DNA from: Branchiostoma floridae
Lineage: Eukaryota; Chordata; Leptocardii; Amphioxiformes; Branchiostomatidae
Direction of reading: 5' to 3'
Assembly (NCBI RefSeq): GCF_000003815.2
Contig: NC_049985.1
Span: forward strand, 15,034,522 to 15,098,521
DNA length: 64,000 nt
Numbering within the stretch: the first letter of the stretch is position 1; the number at the start of each line of letters is the position of its first letter. Below, piece by piece: positions 47,241 to 58,900 of the stretch. The position numbers and the translations under genes are program-made. The notes under the pieces are model-generated. The model was not told the DNA's origin. It made no database searches and saw only the letters and a program-made list of their open reading frames with translations.

Positions 47241-47405
47241 CGGGCTGTTTGCGGAAACGAAAAATTAAAGTTTATGCCAATAAATATGCACAAGACAAGA
47301 CTATTTCTAGTCCGTTCTGTGTTTTTTATTCTTTTATATCGTACTTTTCGTTCCTCTAAACTATCCGGCCGGGCCCTTTTGTGTAAATGTGACATTAGCC
47401 TTAGC
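47205..47405. mobile_element. MITE, ccggccgggc family, copy 1
   Basis: The left end 'ttaggcctacgtcacaattc' with ggccggccgggctgttt is mirrored at the right by 'ccggccgggcccttttg' and 'gtgacattagccttag'. Confidence 0.75.
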
Positions 47406-47736
47406 AAACGGGTGTAAAATGGAAGAGGTTGATCATGAGTATCTAAACACCAGAAAGTGAGTCACGACACCCCTTTCTCTTTACGGCCATACTTCAGATT
47501 TTAGCTTCCACGGCCAATATCAAATTCCCATGCCTATTACAACCGTCAACAGTCAAACCTGCTCAAGAATATCACTAAGTGTACCGATAAAATCTGGCCT
47601 ATGTAGGCAGGTGGTCACTATAAACAGAATTCTTAATTTTTTATGGCAATAGGAAAATCATATATGTATAAAAGTCACCAAAAGATTTTCACTTTTGCCA
47701 GATGGGTCCTAACATACAGGTGGTCACTAGTACATG

Positions 47737-47960
47737 TAAGGCTAGCGTCACATTTCCAATCCGGGGCCCGGCCGGGCTGTTTGTGAAAACGGAAAATAGA
47801 AATGCATGCGTTAAGATATAACACGTTACATAAATAATGGCCAAGACTATTCTCTTTACGTCTTGTGTAGTTTGGCGTCTGTTTTATAAAATCATATTTT
47901 TCGTTCCCGAAAGCTGCTCGGCCGCCCGGGCCCCGGTTTGGAAATTTGACGTAGGCCCAA
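47737..47960. mobile_element. MITE, ccggccgggc family, copy 2
   Basis: Same ends as copy 1: 'taaggctagcgtcacatttc' and ggcccggccgggc on the left, the inverted 'gcccgggccccggtttggaa' and 'gacgtaggccc' on the right. Confidence 0.75.
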
Positions 47961-48065
47961 GACTGTACTCTCGTGCTCTGTCCGTGAATGCATTTGGATA
48001 CCGAAACCTTGTGAACGATTACTTATAATACGTTGCTTCATTAACTGGCGGACTAACCTTGTCCA

Positions 48066-48321
48066 GATTGAAGAATTCTACAATCTTGTCAGTCTGCTCA
48101 AGCCAGCAAAAAGCTGGACGAAGTCGCATGTTTACATGATACGAAGGGGTGCATTGTTGCATCATAAGAATCGTCTCCACAACAACAACGAAGAACAGGG
48201 CATCGAACTGTGGAACAACATGGTTACGTCACAATTCGAACATGGAACGGTTGCGGCGAGACGTGGATCAAGCGACATCGTGCGGCCAGTTGAGGCTCTG
48301 CGTTCTTTGATCAATCTATAG
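48066..48321 (+). CDS. Possible 3'-terminal coding exon of an unknown gene
   Basis: Open from an AG at 48065 (preceded by a branch-site-like 'actaac') to TAG at 48319-48321; about 85 codons (IEEFYNLVSLLKPAKSWTKS...). Residue composition looks protein-like, but no upstream exon on the plus strand was found and no family is recognised. It may be a transposon remnant. Confidence 0.25.
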
Positions 48322-48980
48322 ACTCTCTGAGGTAATTCTTTAGTTTTTCAAAGATAGATCGATTCTTAAGCAATTGAGATTAAGATTGTGATTGAGATTG
48401 AGATTAAGTTTGTTGTCTTTCTACTCCTCGGCTGGTTCTTAATAGAGTTGAATTCATTTTTGTTTCACTGAGAAAAGAAGAGTATCAGTCGATATACAAA
48501 TGTTAAATTTATTCATTGTATCAAGCAAGCCAACAACTTCTACAAGACGCAACACACGATTCAAAATCACTAGTTAGTACAAAAACACTTAGCAGGCACA
48601 CAGTTGTACAGTACATCTTCTAAGATATTGGAATGTCTTGGTTAGCATCAGTTGTAATATCAAACTTGGCACCTTTTCACAAGTTCACAAAATAAGACGG
48701 TACATTTCTTTTCCGGTTCCTATCAGAACCAACATATCTTTAGTAGTATTTACAAATGATACACCCATCATTACGAGCATTGTGAAAAGAAGATTTTCTG
48801 ATGTTCCGTGTCTTCTCTTGCTTATACTTTATGTATTTAATGCTTTTCTAGAGTAGTAAACGGGTTTTATTTGCGTAGATCAGTATGATGTATAACTGAA
48901 TAACAAGTACGATATGATAGGTATTAGAATAAGATTTCTTGTTTAATCAAAAAATATTCTGAAAAGACTTGAGAGTCTCT
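48322..48980. other. Spacer with the GPCR 3' UTR
   Basis: AT-rich, no gene. 48866-48871 is AATAAA on the minus strand, about 110 nt past the GPCR stop, and is the likely polyadenylation signal. Confidence 0.5.
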
Positions 48981-49442
48981 TCACACGTGGGTTGATCGCG
49001 ACTCCTGGACAAACGCGTCGACACGGACAGGTCTGAATATGGTGGAAATCAGCAAAGGGTTTTTCCTGGCGTTCATCTCAGCGTCGCCTCTCCGTCTGAC
49101 GTTCGTGGGCGCCACCTTGCGGTTTTGTCTCGCAACCCATGCAGCCTTGCAGCTTCTAGGGATCTTCTTGATGTACTTCTTGATGCTGTCGTTCATGGCG
49201 ATGTAGACCACGGTGTTGATCATGCTGTTGCCCATAGCCAGGGCCTCTACCACGTAGAAAATGGGGAGGTTCAGCTTGTTCTTCGACAAGCTGTAAGGAA
49301 AGTAGTCCCTGGCGACGGAATATCCGTGGTACGGACCCCAGCACAGCACGAAGAGAACGAGCACCACCACAAGCAGACGAACACTCCGCCGCTTGGAGCG
49401 CATGATGCTCTGGTTCTGCTCGTCCGTTCGGAAACCTGGAAC
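48981..49442 (-). CDS. GPCR last exon: TM6, TM7 and C-terminal tail
   Basis: 462 nt, phase-0 acceptor, stop TGA at 48981-48983. The tail is basic and ends E-S-R-S-T-H-V, a possible class I PDZ ligand (T-x-V). Confidence 0.9.
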   Translation of the reverse strand, partial: VPGFRTDEQNQSIMRSKRRSVRLLVVVLVLFVLCWGPYHGYSVARDYFPYSLSKNKLNLPIFYVVEALAMGNSMINTVVYIAMNDSIKKYIKKIPRSCKAAWVARQNRKVAPTNVRRRGDAEMNARKNPLLISTIFRPVRVDAFVQESRSTHV

Positions 49443-52400
49443 CTACAAAACAGCAAACAGAGACTTACTTGAAACCAGGGGACTTAAGCTACAAGATTGT
49501 TCTTAAAATTTATGTAATGATGATAGCATTGACGTTTATTGCAAATACATGGCCTCATTGGGACTAAAAAATGTTAAATACCAAGAGGATAATTGGAAAC
49601 TATGCTATACTGTATCTATATCTTTATTCATATGCTTCTTCTCTCTTTGTAAAACATAGTAGACGATTTTACCATCGTATCGAAGTTGGGCATTATATAT
49701 GTTGACTTACATTCCGTTGTGTAATGTGTATGCCACCGGTTTAGATATTTGTCACTGAGCATTTATAATTACTTTGCATAATGAGCATTCTAGAACAACG
49801 TGTACTTCATTTTCTTTTTACATATTACAAAATATACATGTGGTCTACCATTGGGAGGAGTTTTCATATAGTCCCATTTAGTTGTATGACGTATCTACCA
49901 GCTTCAATTTGCAGTGGTTGATCTTTAATCTGTGTATAGCACTAGTACTTTGAAGTTATCTAGATGTTTACTATACCTCACCTGTCTCTTCCATATCTTC
50001 CGCACGATGAAGACATAGCAGAACGTCATGATGATGACGGGAATGAGGAACTCCAACACCAGCATAGACAGGTAGTAGGCCTTGTACCTGTGTATATGAT
50101 AAACACAACTGTTATATCATTCGCAGTAGGCCTTGTACCTGTATATGTGATGAACACACCTGTTATAACATGGATAGGTAACGCCTTGTACCTGTATACG
50201 TGGTAAACGCACCAGTGTTATAACATGGCCAGGTAGTAAGCCTTGTTTCTGTACATGTGATAGGCGGGGCTAAATCGCAAGGATCTGGAGCGAGCTGCCA
50301 TTCGGTGCTAACTCAGGTGACCTCAATACGACAGTAATTGCCCCATGAGCGGCCAAAGGACCGTAGGTTTTGAACCAATCACACTGGGAAGGACTCCTAC
50401 TCTTATCGATAAGTGTGGCGGGTTTTGTAACGTGCTCAATGTGTGGCTCTCCTAAAACACGTAACCTCCATTTAACGTCCTACCCGAGGGACGACACTAT
50501 CAGAAGCTAGTAGATACTAATAGCGGAAAATCACTCACTCACACTCACTCATCCGGCGAGCTCGCTCGGAATCTCCACATTACTAGTGTATAGCGGAAAT
50601 TATGTTATGCTTGAATGTGTTTTTTTTTAAGTGTCGCAATGTTTCACCAATCATTACTATGTCAACTGTCTACAGACGCCGCTAGAAACCACAAACTTTG
50701 TTCCCAGCTGTTCTGACACTTTCTCCTAAGTATGTTTTGTCATTATATACTTTAAAATTTACTCTTTTCAGTGCCTACCATTAAGATAACAATCTCAATT
50801 GGAGTCGAGCCAGTGTTTCCATTTTGAACTGCCTGGCGCCATTCCCGGTTTCTAACGACTGGATACGTCATCGTTTATCAAACCAACTTTCAGAGATCCT
50901 CCAAGTCGAGATCAGATAAGCACAAACGATTCTCTCAAGCAGTAAGATGACATGAAAGAAGTGTACTTGTCACAGTTTATCAGCTCTGTTGACGCCGTTT
51001 TGTTCGTTTAATCAGTCTGAGAGCTAATGGCTTTTCTCAACCAACAAAAGAACGTTAACCGACTTCTGTGATTTCCGGTCGAACTCAAAGGTTGGAGCAT
51101 TTAAGTGTCTGTGATTACATCTCTTGAGCCAGGCGGTTAGATTCATGGAACTGCTAACAGCGCCTCTATATCTGATACTGAAAGGGCTCCTAAATCTGGA
51201 ATAGCTTCATTGTAAAACAAGTCAAAGGCCAAGAGACTGTCTGTGTAAATGAACGTTTATGACCAGTAAAAGGCTTGGAATCTCAGCTAGCTGCTGCAGA
51301 GGTGCTTTGTGCTTTGTGTATAGAATTAGAAATAAAGCGGACACGCACATCTACATAGAATAAGTTCGAACCGTTAAGGGGCATAATTTTTTTCTTATAT
51401 GTGTTACTCATTACCCCGTTTGGCAAAGTTACTAGTGCTCACCAATTGCTATATATATGCTAAAGACGTTTTAAATCAAATGTGCGCTGTGAGATGGTAT
51501 GCAGTGTCAAACGAGAGAGATGACAAAAGAGAAGAACAAGTCTCGAATAAACAATTTCTTTCGTCCTTATATGCACTTATAATTAAAAGAGAAGATCTGT
51601 ATTTTCTATTGAATAGGTATTGTCAATATTACTGTGATTGTATGGAAGTTTTTAATTAATTCATCTGTGTCCGGGATGACAACCACAAGTTTAGCTAGAC
51701 AAGACATTCGTTCACAAATAAAATCTGCTCAACAGCAACGGACAAGGAATATAGGAGAAATCTTTTACAGAACCAGTTAGAACTCGCTTTGCTTACGTCT
51801 CGATGTCTCTCAGACACCTTCATCAGAGCTTCTAACTTGAGTTCTGTTTCTCGCCATTATATGTAGCCGATGTAGGCGCTTTTGTTGTGCGAACACAATC
51901 CCAAAATCCCCACCCCCCTCGTTCATCACTGCTGTTGACTTTCTTATCCAGACCGCCTCCTTTATCCACCAGATCCACCTGTTGTCGTCCAAGCAAAGTG
52001 AGAACTAACTGGTTGTGTAATAGAATTCTCCTAAAGCCTAATAGTATATTCTACCAACCTAAAGTTGTTTTCGGAAGTAACGGACAAAGTTCTCCACGTT
52101 GCTGTCGACTGCTAATCTCCAGGCAAATTTACCAGTGGTATAAGATAGTATCAAAGCTGGCTAAGGAGTACAGCTGGCCAAAGGGAGTCATCAGCCACTC
52201 CGGTATATCCAAACGCACTCTTAAGCCGGCTTCACTCCTCTGGCTCTGGCACTCCTCTCCTTGATACTATCTTATGCAACCGTGGGTTCTGCTTGGAGAT
52301 TAGTTAACTACAACTAGGAAGATAAATGTTTACCGAGCTTCCTCCTGGATGGGCCAGATCTGCCCACAGAAGGTGTTGCCGTTGTTGGCGTACGGCACGA

Positions 52401-52522
52401 CCTTAGTGGACATGGCGGCCGGGATGCTGACCAACAGGGACACCACCCACACCATGGTCACGGCGGCTCCGGCCACACGGGCACTCATCCGGGGGATGTG
52501 GGGCAGCATGATGACCAGGTAT
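48981..52522 (-). CDS. Prokineticin-receptor-like GPCR, 3' part (TM4 to C terminus)
   Basis: Exons 52334-52522, 49982-50087 and 48981-49442; phases 2, 2, 0. About 251 residues are seen. The first exon starts at R-Y of the D-R-Y motif (RYLVIMLPHIPRMS) and covers TM4 and the second extracellular loop with F-C-G-Q-I-W-P. TM5 begins Y-K-A-Y-Y-L. V-P-G-F-R-T precedes TM6 (LFVLCWGPYHGYS), followed by R-D-Y-F-P and TM7 FYVVEALAMGNSMINTVVY. FCGQIWP, VPGFxT and FYVVExxAMxNSMINTV are shared with vertebrate prokineticin receptors, as is an intron at the DRY position. Class A, G-protein coupled, plasma membrane. The usual NPxxY is N-T-V-V-Y here, also as in that family. TM1-3 are missing from the window. 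Confidence 0.85.
49982..50087 (-). CDS. GPCR exon: TM5
   Basis: 106 nt, phase 2 to 0: YKAYYLSMLVLEFLIPVIIM and ...YVFIVRKIWKRQ. The exon's 5' edge (ctgtgtatatgat.. / ggccttgtacctg) is re-used as an approximately 55-bp repeat at about 50075-50240. Confidence 0.88.
50075..50260. repeat. Tandem repeat derived from the TM5 exon edge
   Basis: 'agtaggccttgtacctgt' occurs at the exon boundary and again in two or three diverged copies at roughly 55-60-bp spacing, each followed by 'tgtgataaacac' and 'tgttataacatgg'. Each copy carries a cryptic acceptor. Confidence 0.75.
50270..50560 (-). repeat. SINE-like copy, inverted
   Basis: The reverse complement matches the 9560 and 11190 copies ('acttatcgataagag', 'cgttaaatggaggtt'). 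It ends near a (CACT)n run at 50535-50550. Confidence 0.5.
50561..52112. other. GPCR intron, no gene recognised
   Basis: No coding exon seen. Short open frames only. Confidence 0.5.
52113..52302. mobile_element. MITE, taatctcc family
   Basis: 190 bp. Ends taatctccaggcaaat and gcttggagatta; inner 'ataagatagtatcaa' inverted against 'ttgatactatcttat'. Same family as 21202-21349. Confidence 0.8.
52334..52522 (-). CDS. GPCR exon: (D)RY, TM4, second extracellular loop
   Basis: 189 nt, phase 2 to 2. A conserved loop cysteine lies in F-C-G-Q-I-W-P. Confidence 0.88.
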
Positions 52523-52616
52523 CTGTGTTAGGGGGGAGGGGGAGAGATCAACATCACGTGACTGCATGAAAGAATAAGCGGGTTAGTATAGTATGTGGGG
52601 TTCACAGATTTAAGTT

Positions 52617-52818
52617 TGCATGCGCAGCGTGATGCATTTTGGGTAATATGTAAAAGCTGAAGGCCCCTAACTTGTAAACAGGTCTTATTTACATCATGCG
52701 TATTACGCGTTTGGACGCGTCCTGAGACATTAACATGATTTAGACAAGAACTGTTTACTAGTTTGGGGGCTTTAGCCTTGTCATGTTACCCACAATGCAT
52801 CACACTGCGCATGCGCAG
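52617..52818. mobile_element. MITE with tgcatgcgcag inverted repeats
   Basis: 202 bp. Left end tgcatgcgcagcgtgatgca, right end the inverted tgcatcacactgcgcatgcg; about 30-bp ends with one or two differences. Confidence 0.85.
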
Positions 52819-52870
52819 AATAATTGAATATCTTTCTTTAAGATAATAAACTGTTATTTAGATATATGAA

Positions 52871-52935
52871 TTACTTGTTACTAATCGTAATTACTTGTTG
52901 CTAATCATGATTACTTGTTGCTAATCGTAATTACA
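52871..52935. repeat. Short tandem repeat, unit about 22 bp, three copies
   Basis: 'ttacttgttgctaatcgtaa' repeated three times with single changes. Confidence 0.85.
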
Positions 52936-54445
52936 AACTATGTGAATAACTACGCGGAATGATGCATACAAATCTATCTTTTACCATCTTCTAACAACGT
53001 TGGCGACTGGATGTCGCATAGTCTATGTATTTTCAAAACGCGGCTAATCTAGACCTTTCTTGTTGCACCCACATAGCTGAATACCACTACTCTTATCAGT
53101 TCGGAAGTGGAACCGACTTCCCAGTCACGTCCCCTTTTTCAGACCTAATCGACCATGAGGACTAGCTAATGCGCGCTAAGCTTTAAAAAAGTTGAATCTT
53201 GCCCTAAATAACAGGTCGACCTCACAGTTTCTACTAGAATGCAGGTAGGAGTGCGCGTTGACTCCTTGAGAGCATAATCTGATTTTGGAGATGATTAAAT
53301 CATCGTTTGGAATCACCTTAGTGAATTACTTTCACCCTTAAGAGACACTAGTCTGATTCCTTAATGCATCTTCAGGTGAATCTTAGAGCACGGAATCTCC
53401 GAGGACGGGACCGAAAGTTATTGAGGTTAATTAATCTTCTAAAAGCCGACTCTGTAATTCCGTACTTCACTCCATACATGGGAATAAGCGGCCATCTGTG
53501 AAATTCCTCTCAAATCTACCGATTAAACTTGAACTTCAATTCAGAAACGACCGTGACATGTCAGTTTCGTTCAACCTTAATTGATCAAGTCACATGTACA
53601 TGCACTCGTTGCATGATGAATTCCTTTATCATATTTCATAACGACACGTTTTGAATTCTATGTACATACAGTGGCCACTACTGTCTCCATTTATCCACGG
53701 CTACGTGAAATTCATGTTGGTTCATATCATGTCATCTATGTTGATATAAAATCTTACATAACCGTAGATCATACTATTTCTAAATCAATTAATTCATTCA
53801 TCATAGATGTCCATTTAGACGTAAGACTGAATCTTCTTATTCATAGTGTTATTGAGTATTTAAACAAAAGGTTATTGTCTATTGAATTCCATGGCCAACT
53901 GCTGGCCTAAGATAGCTGTTAGAACTTTTACGCGTTTGTCGATATTTTATGTCCAGAATTATAGAAAGATCAGCCACTTACAGATTTATGTATGTTAGCT
54001 AATGAACAGAACAAATATTCCCAAGATCCAAATGGCTTAAGTAATATGAGCAAGGCAATTAACTGCAGAGGAAAATAAAACTTAATGGCAAAAAAAAACA
54101 TCTCGTCTCTTGGAGATACCAAGAAGGCGATATGGTAATATAACCTCCTTGGAGGTACATGATTCCACACAGATGAAATCTAAGGCTTTTCTCCTGGACA
54201 AAGTTATGAATATGGATAATTCCACTGACGTACAAGGTCTATCTTTTAGTCCATAGCCTTAAGAACGAGCTCACTTGTACGTTTAAAAGTCAGAAGTAAT
54301 ACTTGTAGCTGCCACTTCTTAATTGCCACAAAAGCTAAGTGCTTTTACCGGAGGCTATCAAGACCATCTACTCCCAATGGTACTGCTAATAACCTGACGT
54401 ACTTTGCATCTGTGGTTTTAGCTGGATCATCTTGGGTGATTGTCC
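52936..54445. other. GPCR upstream intron or spacer, no gene recognised
   Basis: No exon for TM1-3 of the receptor was found. Short open frames without domains. Confidence 0.5.
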
Positions 54446-54449
54446 TTAA

Positions 54450-54704
54450 AGGGGCATTCCACTCTACACGGGAGTGTTATTTTCCTACAGATATTAATTT
54501 TAGGAAGTGATAAATGAATACTACTTCACATTATACGATGAAGTACCCAGATGCTCCACGCGCCTCAAAGGCATTCAGTCTTCTACTAAACCCCCCAAGT
54601 ACCCTCTAATTGAATTGATCCTATGGCTGAATACGGCTAATTATGTAACCATTGACATATTATCTTTTGGAAAACACCACTCCCTTCTGGAGTAGAATGT
54701 CCCT
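54450..54704. mobile_element. piggyBac-type MITE (TTAA target site)
   Basis: Flanked by TTAA on both sides (54446-54449 and 54705-54708). Ends aggggcattccactc and gagtagaatgtccct are inverted repeats. 255 bp, non-coding. Confidence 0.75.
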
Positions 54705-55354
54705 TTAAAATCTCCTCGGTGTGCTAGATACGTGCATCAACAGTGGGTGAAAATAACGTGGAAGAAAAAAGGCATTTTTGTACGTTTCTTCCCAATAGGG
54801 CTAAGTACAGGTCACATGTTAAGTAAATCTACTCCAGTACATTCGACTTCCTCTCGCTTTTTGGTCACAAGCATGACTGTAGTGAAAAGAATGGATCTAT
54901 CGTTATCTTACAAAGGACAATCTACAGTGAAGTATACTTCGTTTCCTACCTATTACCTAAACTGCAAAATTAGAAGAGACAACTATAGAAAAATTATCCG
55001 TAAGAATTTCATTATCTATAAATACTTCAAAGACTCTTACATTTCATTTGATATAATTAGATATGCTGAAAAGCTGATGAAAGCTTGAAATATGGCCCCA
55101 CATCAAGATATTTTTCCCAACAAAGGCGGAGATATATATAGTAGGGGCATACAAACATTCAACCTTTCTTCCAACTATTTTTGAACCACTAGGCCTCTAG
55201 AGATGAGGCGCTACAAGGCACTTTCATCGGTACATTGCTGACTGTGACGCAAACAGCCATCTGTTTCTGAGCTTGAAAATACTCTCAATGAGGAAAGCCT
55301 GCTGACGGTGCAAACAAAATCTTTTCACTATTGACATTACCCGTTGTACATGTA

Positions 55355-55932
55355 CGAGGGGCGTGCAATTAGTAATGGTCCTGACCCATTTCCCATAGCA
55401 GGAGATTAATGAAACTTGGCACAGTTATTAGTCTTTCTCTTCATAGGAATCACCCAGAGTTATGCATTTCTCCCATCGTTTGATGCAGCTCTGGACACCG
55501 ATTTTGTAGGACACCCCAGGTTGGTCCTCCAACTGATGCCTCATCAATGGCACAAGAGGGACGACCAGGTCTGGGAGCTGTTTCCACAGACTTCCAGCCA
55601 CGTTTGAATTCAGGATGCCAGCGTTTTACAAGGTCATATGATGGGGCATCATCACCATAAGTTTCATTTATTTCATCAAAAGTCTTCTTTGGTGTGCGTC
55701 CTTTCAAATACAAAAACCGGATCACTGCGCGACACTCAACTGGTTCCATTTCACACCTGGTCTATTTCGCACCTGACTAAGTTCAAACACCAGTAAATCA
55801 GAAACCACAATTAGTTCAGAGCTGTCTTTTGCAACATAACCCATAGAGATATGAATTATTACACATACAAAATTTCATTTAGATCAGACAACTGGAAGTG
55901 GGTCAGGACCATTACTTATTGCACGCCCCTCG
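55355..55932 (-). mobile_element. Internally deleted mariner element
   Basis: 578 bp between TA dinucleotides. Ends cgaggggcgtgcaattagta and the inverted taatggtcctgaccca-type arms are matched at the right (gcacgcccctcg). Shorter than a full mariner (about 1.3 kb). Confidence 0.9.
55450..55749 (-). pseudogene. Mariner transposase fragment (N-terminal HTH part)
   Basis: Starts MEPVECRAVIRFLYLKGRTP, continues K-K-T-F-D-E-I-N-E-T-Y-G and the linker G-R-P-S, typical of Mos1/SETMAR-like transposases. The DD(34)D catalytic part is deleted, so the element is non-autonomous. Confidence 0.88.
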
Positions 55933-56429
55933 TATTGACGCACATTCTTTGCGCACACTTGCATACTGTAAGTTCTTTGTGATTAAGATTGTCCAGTCGG
56001 CATCAAGGGAATGATTTTGAATATCAGAAAACATGAGGAATGTTTTTGTATACAAGAAACCATTACGATATAGATATCTTTAAAAGACGTTTCTGTCTCT
56101 GTTTCTGCACTTCAAAATACACTGTAAACAAAATCGTTTTCACTCACATTCTTTAATTTACTGTAACGTCTTTGAGACATAAGATTGCCCGGTAGGCGTA
56201 CGCGTTCTAGATATGACTCTGAATATTGGAAAATAAGGAATGGTTTTGAATAACAGAGGAATGATTTTGAATATCAAAAACCATGAAGAGATCTTGAAAC
56301 GACGATGCAACTGCAACTCGACTCAGTGACCAAAGAAGAAACCTCGTCAAGAACTGAAAGTAGAAACCTCGTCAAGAAATCAAAGTAGAAACCTCGTCAA
56401 GAACTTAGCTCCCTCTTTCACGCTTTTCA

Positions 56430-56955
56430 CTGGAGATGAAGGAAACAGTTAATATTTCATTGATATTCATTTACCTCCATGAAATGTCATGGAGGTTATA
56501 TTTTACCCTGTGTTTGTCTGTGTGTCTGTGTGTCTGTCTGTCTGTCTGTGTGTAAACAAAATAACTCAAGAACGGCTTGGTGGATTGGTTTCATACTTGG
56601 TGTGTTGGTAGGGTGTGATGAAAGCTGGAAATGATTAGATTTTGGGCCCCCTAGCAGCTTCCCTTGGTACTGCAGCGCAACTTCCGGGTTTGCTATCTCA
56701 TGTTCTGAGCAAGCTATGGTCACGATTTTGAAGTTTTAGATAGCTCTTGTGCTCAGAAATAAGTGACATAAGTTTGGGCCCCCTAGCGTCTAGTTTTGGG
56801 AAAGCAGGGGCATTTTTGTCAAAAACTTCTAAAGACGATAACTCAAGAAGGGAACAACGGATTTTTATCATTTTTGGTATGTAGGTACCTTAGACAATGT
56901 TTTACAAGATAAGATACTAATTATGCAAAACAGGAGTACATTTGCATAATTAATG
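56430..56955. repeat. Left flank repeat (gggccccctagc family)
   Basis: Contains two units sharing 'gctatggtc', 'ttgggccccctagc' and 'aactcaagaa' blocks, and a (TGTC)n tract at 56516-56552. Homologous units follow the transposon at 63392-63700, so the element inserted into this repeat. Confidence 0.75.
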
Positions 56956-56988
56956 CACTGCATGAAAAGTCGAATTTACCACATTGGT

Positions 56989-57420
56989 AAATGCGATGTA
57001 TAGCCGGGTAAAGTTTAGATTTACCCGGGATTTATCGACATTTACCCGCCGGTAAAGGTGCAAATATACCAGGCATTTACCCGCATGGTAAAGCGGGTAA
57101 TGTTTGCCTGATTTACCCACATTTACCAGGTTCGTGTAAATATGCGTTTACCGAGATTTACCGTGCGAGGTATTTCTCATATATTTTGCGCATTTACCGA
57201 CATTTACCAGGCGGAGTATATCTCATATAGCTGTATTTACCCATATTTACCTCGGATTTATGCAAACCTTTACCAGAATATTCAATGCCATATTTACCCC
57301 CATTTACCTGTATTTACCTTGGATTTATACAACCTTTACCAGAATATTCAATGCCATATTTACCCCTTTACCCACATTTAGCTGGAAGTTTACCGATCAC
57401 TTCCAAGAATTACCCAAATT
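56989..57420. repeat. Left subterminal TTTACC array
   Basis: Dozens of TTTACC/GGTAAA motifs in both orientations (for example gggtaaagtttagatttacc), including an approximately 70-bp duplicated unit at 57255-57365. Confidence 0.9.
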
Positions 57421-58900
57421 TACCCATGATTTTGAATCAGAACATGGTTTGTGGCAGAACTCAGTAATATTTATTGGATAAACATATCAACATTGACAGG
57501 TTTTCTAAAGGGTAAACAGATAAATGCTCTAGCTTTACCATATACAATTGTTACCCTTTCTTATAATTCGAGTTTAAAGTAATGTTCATAGTATGATTGG
57601 ACATTAATCAACTGTCCTGTTTACAAGCTATATATCATGAATGACATTCAACAAAGTAGCATCAGTTTATCATCACACACTATCTAAACCTATCATCAGT
57701 CTCCATGATTGTGCAGACAGGCTTTAGAAATTATATACAAGAATACTTTTGCCATACATTATTTGTTTCTACCAGACTCTGGCCTGGTCAAATGGCAATA
57801 GGGGAAATTTGAGTTGGAGTTAGTTGGCCAAGGAGACAACTGACTGGCAGGCAGATAATTGAATAGGTTGCAAAAGACTGAAATCCCATGGTACCTTATT
57901 TGTCCCTATCTTTTTCATCCAGCTGACATGTCTGCCTGGAGACTACAATAAGCCCTCAGGCAAGAATTTGCAATATATGTACTTTTTTTTATAAAAAGTT
58001 GTATCACATACTCTGTGCAATATCTTAACTATGCTGTCACTGTTAACAAATGTATGAATCAAAATGTTCCACTATATAATCAGAAACTCAAGACGAATGA
58101 AAGAAACAGTAACATGACGATAAAAACTGCAATGCATAAATGACATATGACATTCAGTGGGGCCTGTATTGTTTTACACTTTGCCAACATGATCCTATCA
58201 GCATCATGTAATGCTGCATGTTTATCCAAGCAATAATTCATCATTACCTTAACTTCACAGATTGGGGAATTCATAACCTATCATTTCTATATTAATAACA
58301 GATTAAAAACAAGCCTATAGTGATCTGGCTAAGAAATTCTTTTTCTTTAGAGAAGGGTGAGGGGCAGATGCAAGTGAGGGTTCAAAATACCACCAGTATA
58401 TGCAGGTACAAATGGAATTATCAAATGTGACCTGTGTAGGTACAATATAATACTGACAAATATGTAAAATGTATCACAAATCATAATCACATGGTTCATA
58501 CAATCGCACAACACTGAAACACAACTTTCATAAGCTATGAAGGTCTTAGTCAGTTAGCAGCCCTTAGGCCAACAGCGATCAGATATAAGAACAAAATTGT
58601 TGTCGATACAAATATTTAAATACAGGTAAGTAAACTTATAACATCCTCTCCAAATTCTCATCTATATTCTAGTCCTCTGCTGCAAAGCACTCCGTGTAGT
58701 GTCCACACCAGCAGGAGTTTGGAGTCCTTTGTGTGATGAGCCAGTTCCTACATGATAAAACAAAAGTATCACAGAATATCAACCTATGTCATAGTATGTG
58801 TGAAAATCGAGCCTACCTAAATTTGCGTCTGAAGGGACTACCCATGTGTACTGAAGATTGACAAATATAGAATACAACACAGTGTATTCTGCATCAGCCT
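57421..58900. other. Interior of the large element, left part
   Basis: AT-rich, no reading frame over about 65 codons, no transposase motif. Confidence 0.5.

Noticed and set aside
56989-57420. Telomere-like repeat (TTTACC is near TTTAGG/TTAGGG)
   Set aside because: Motifs occur in both orientations at uneven spacing and at both ends of a transposon, which fits subterminal repeats, not a telomere.
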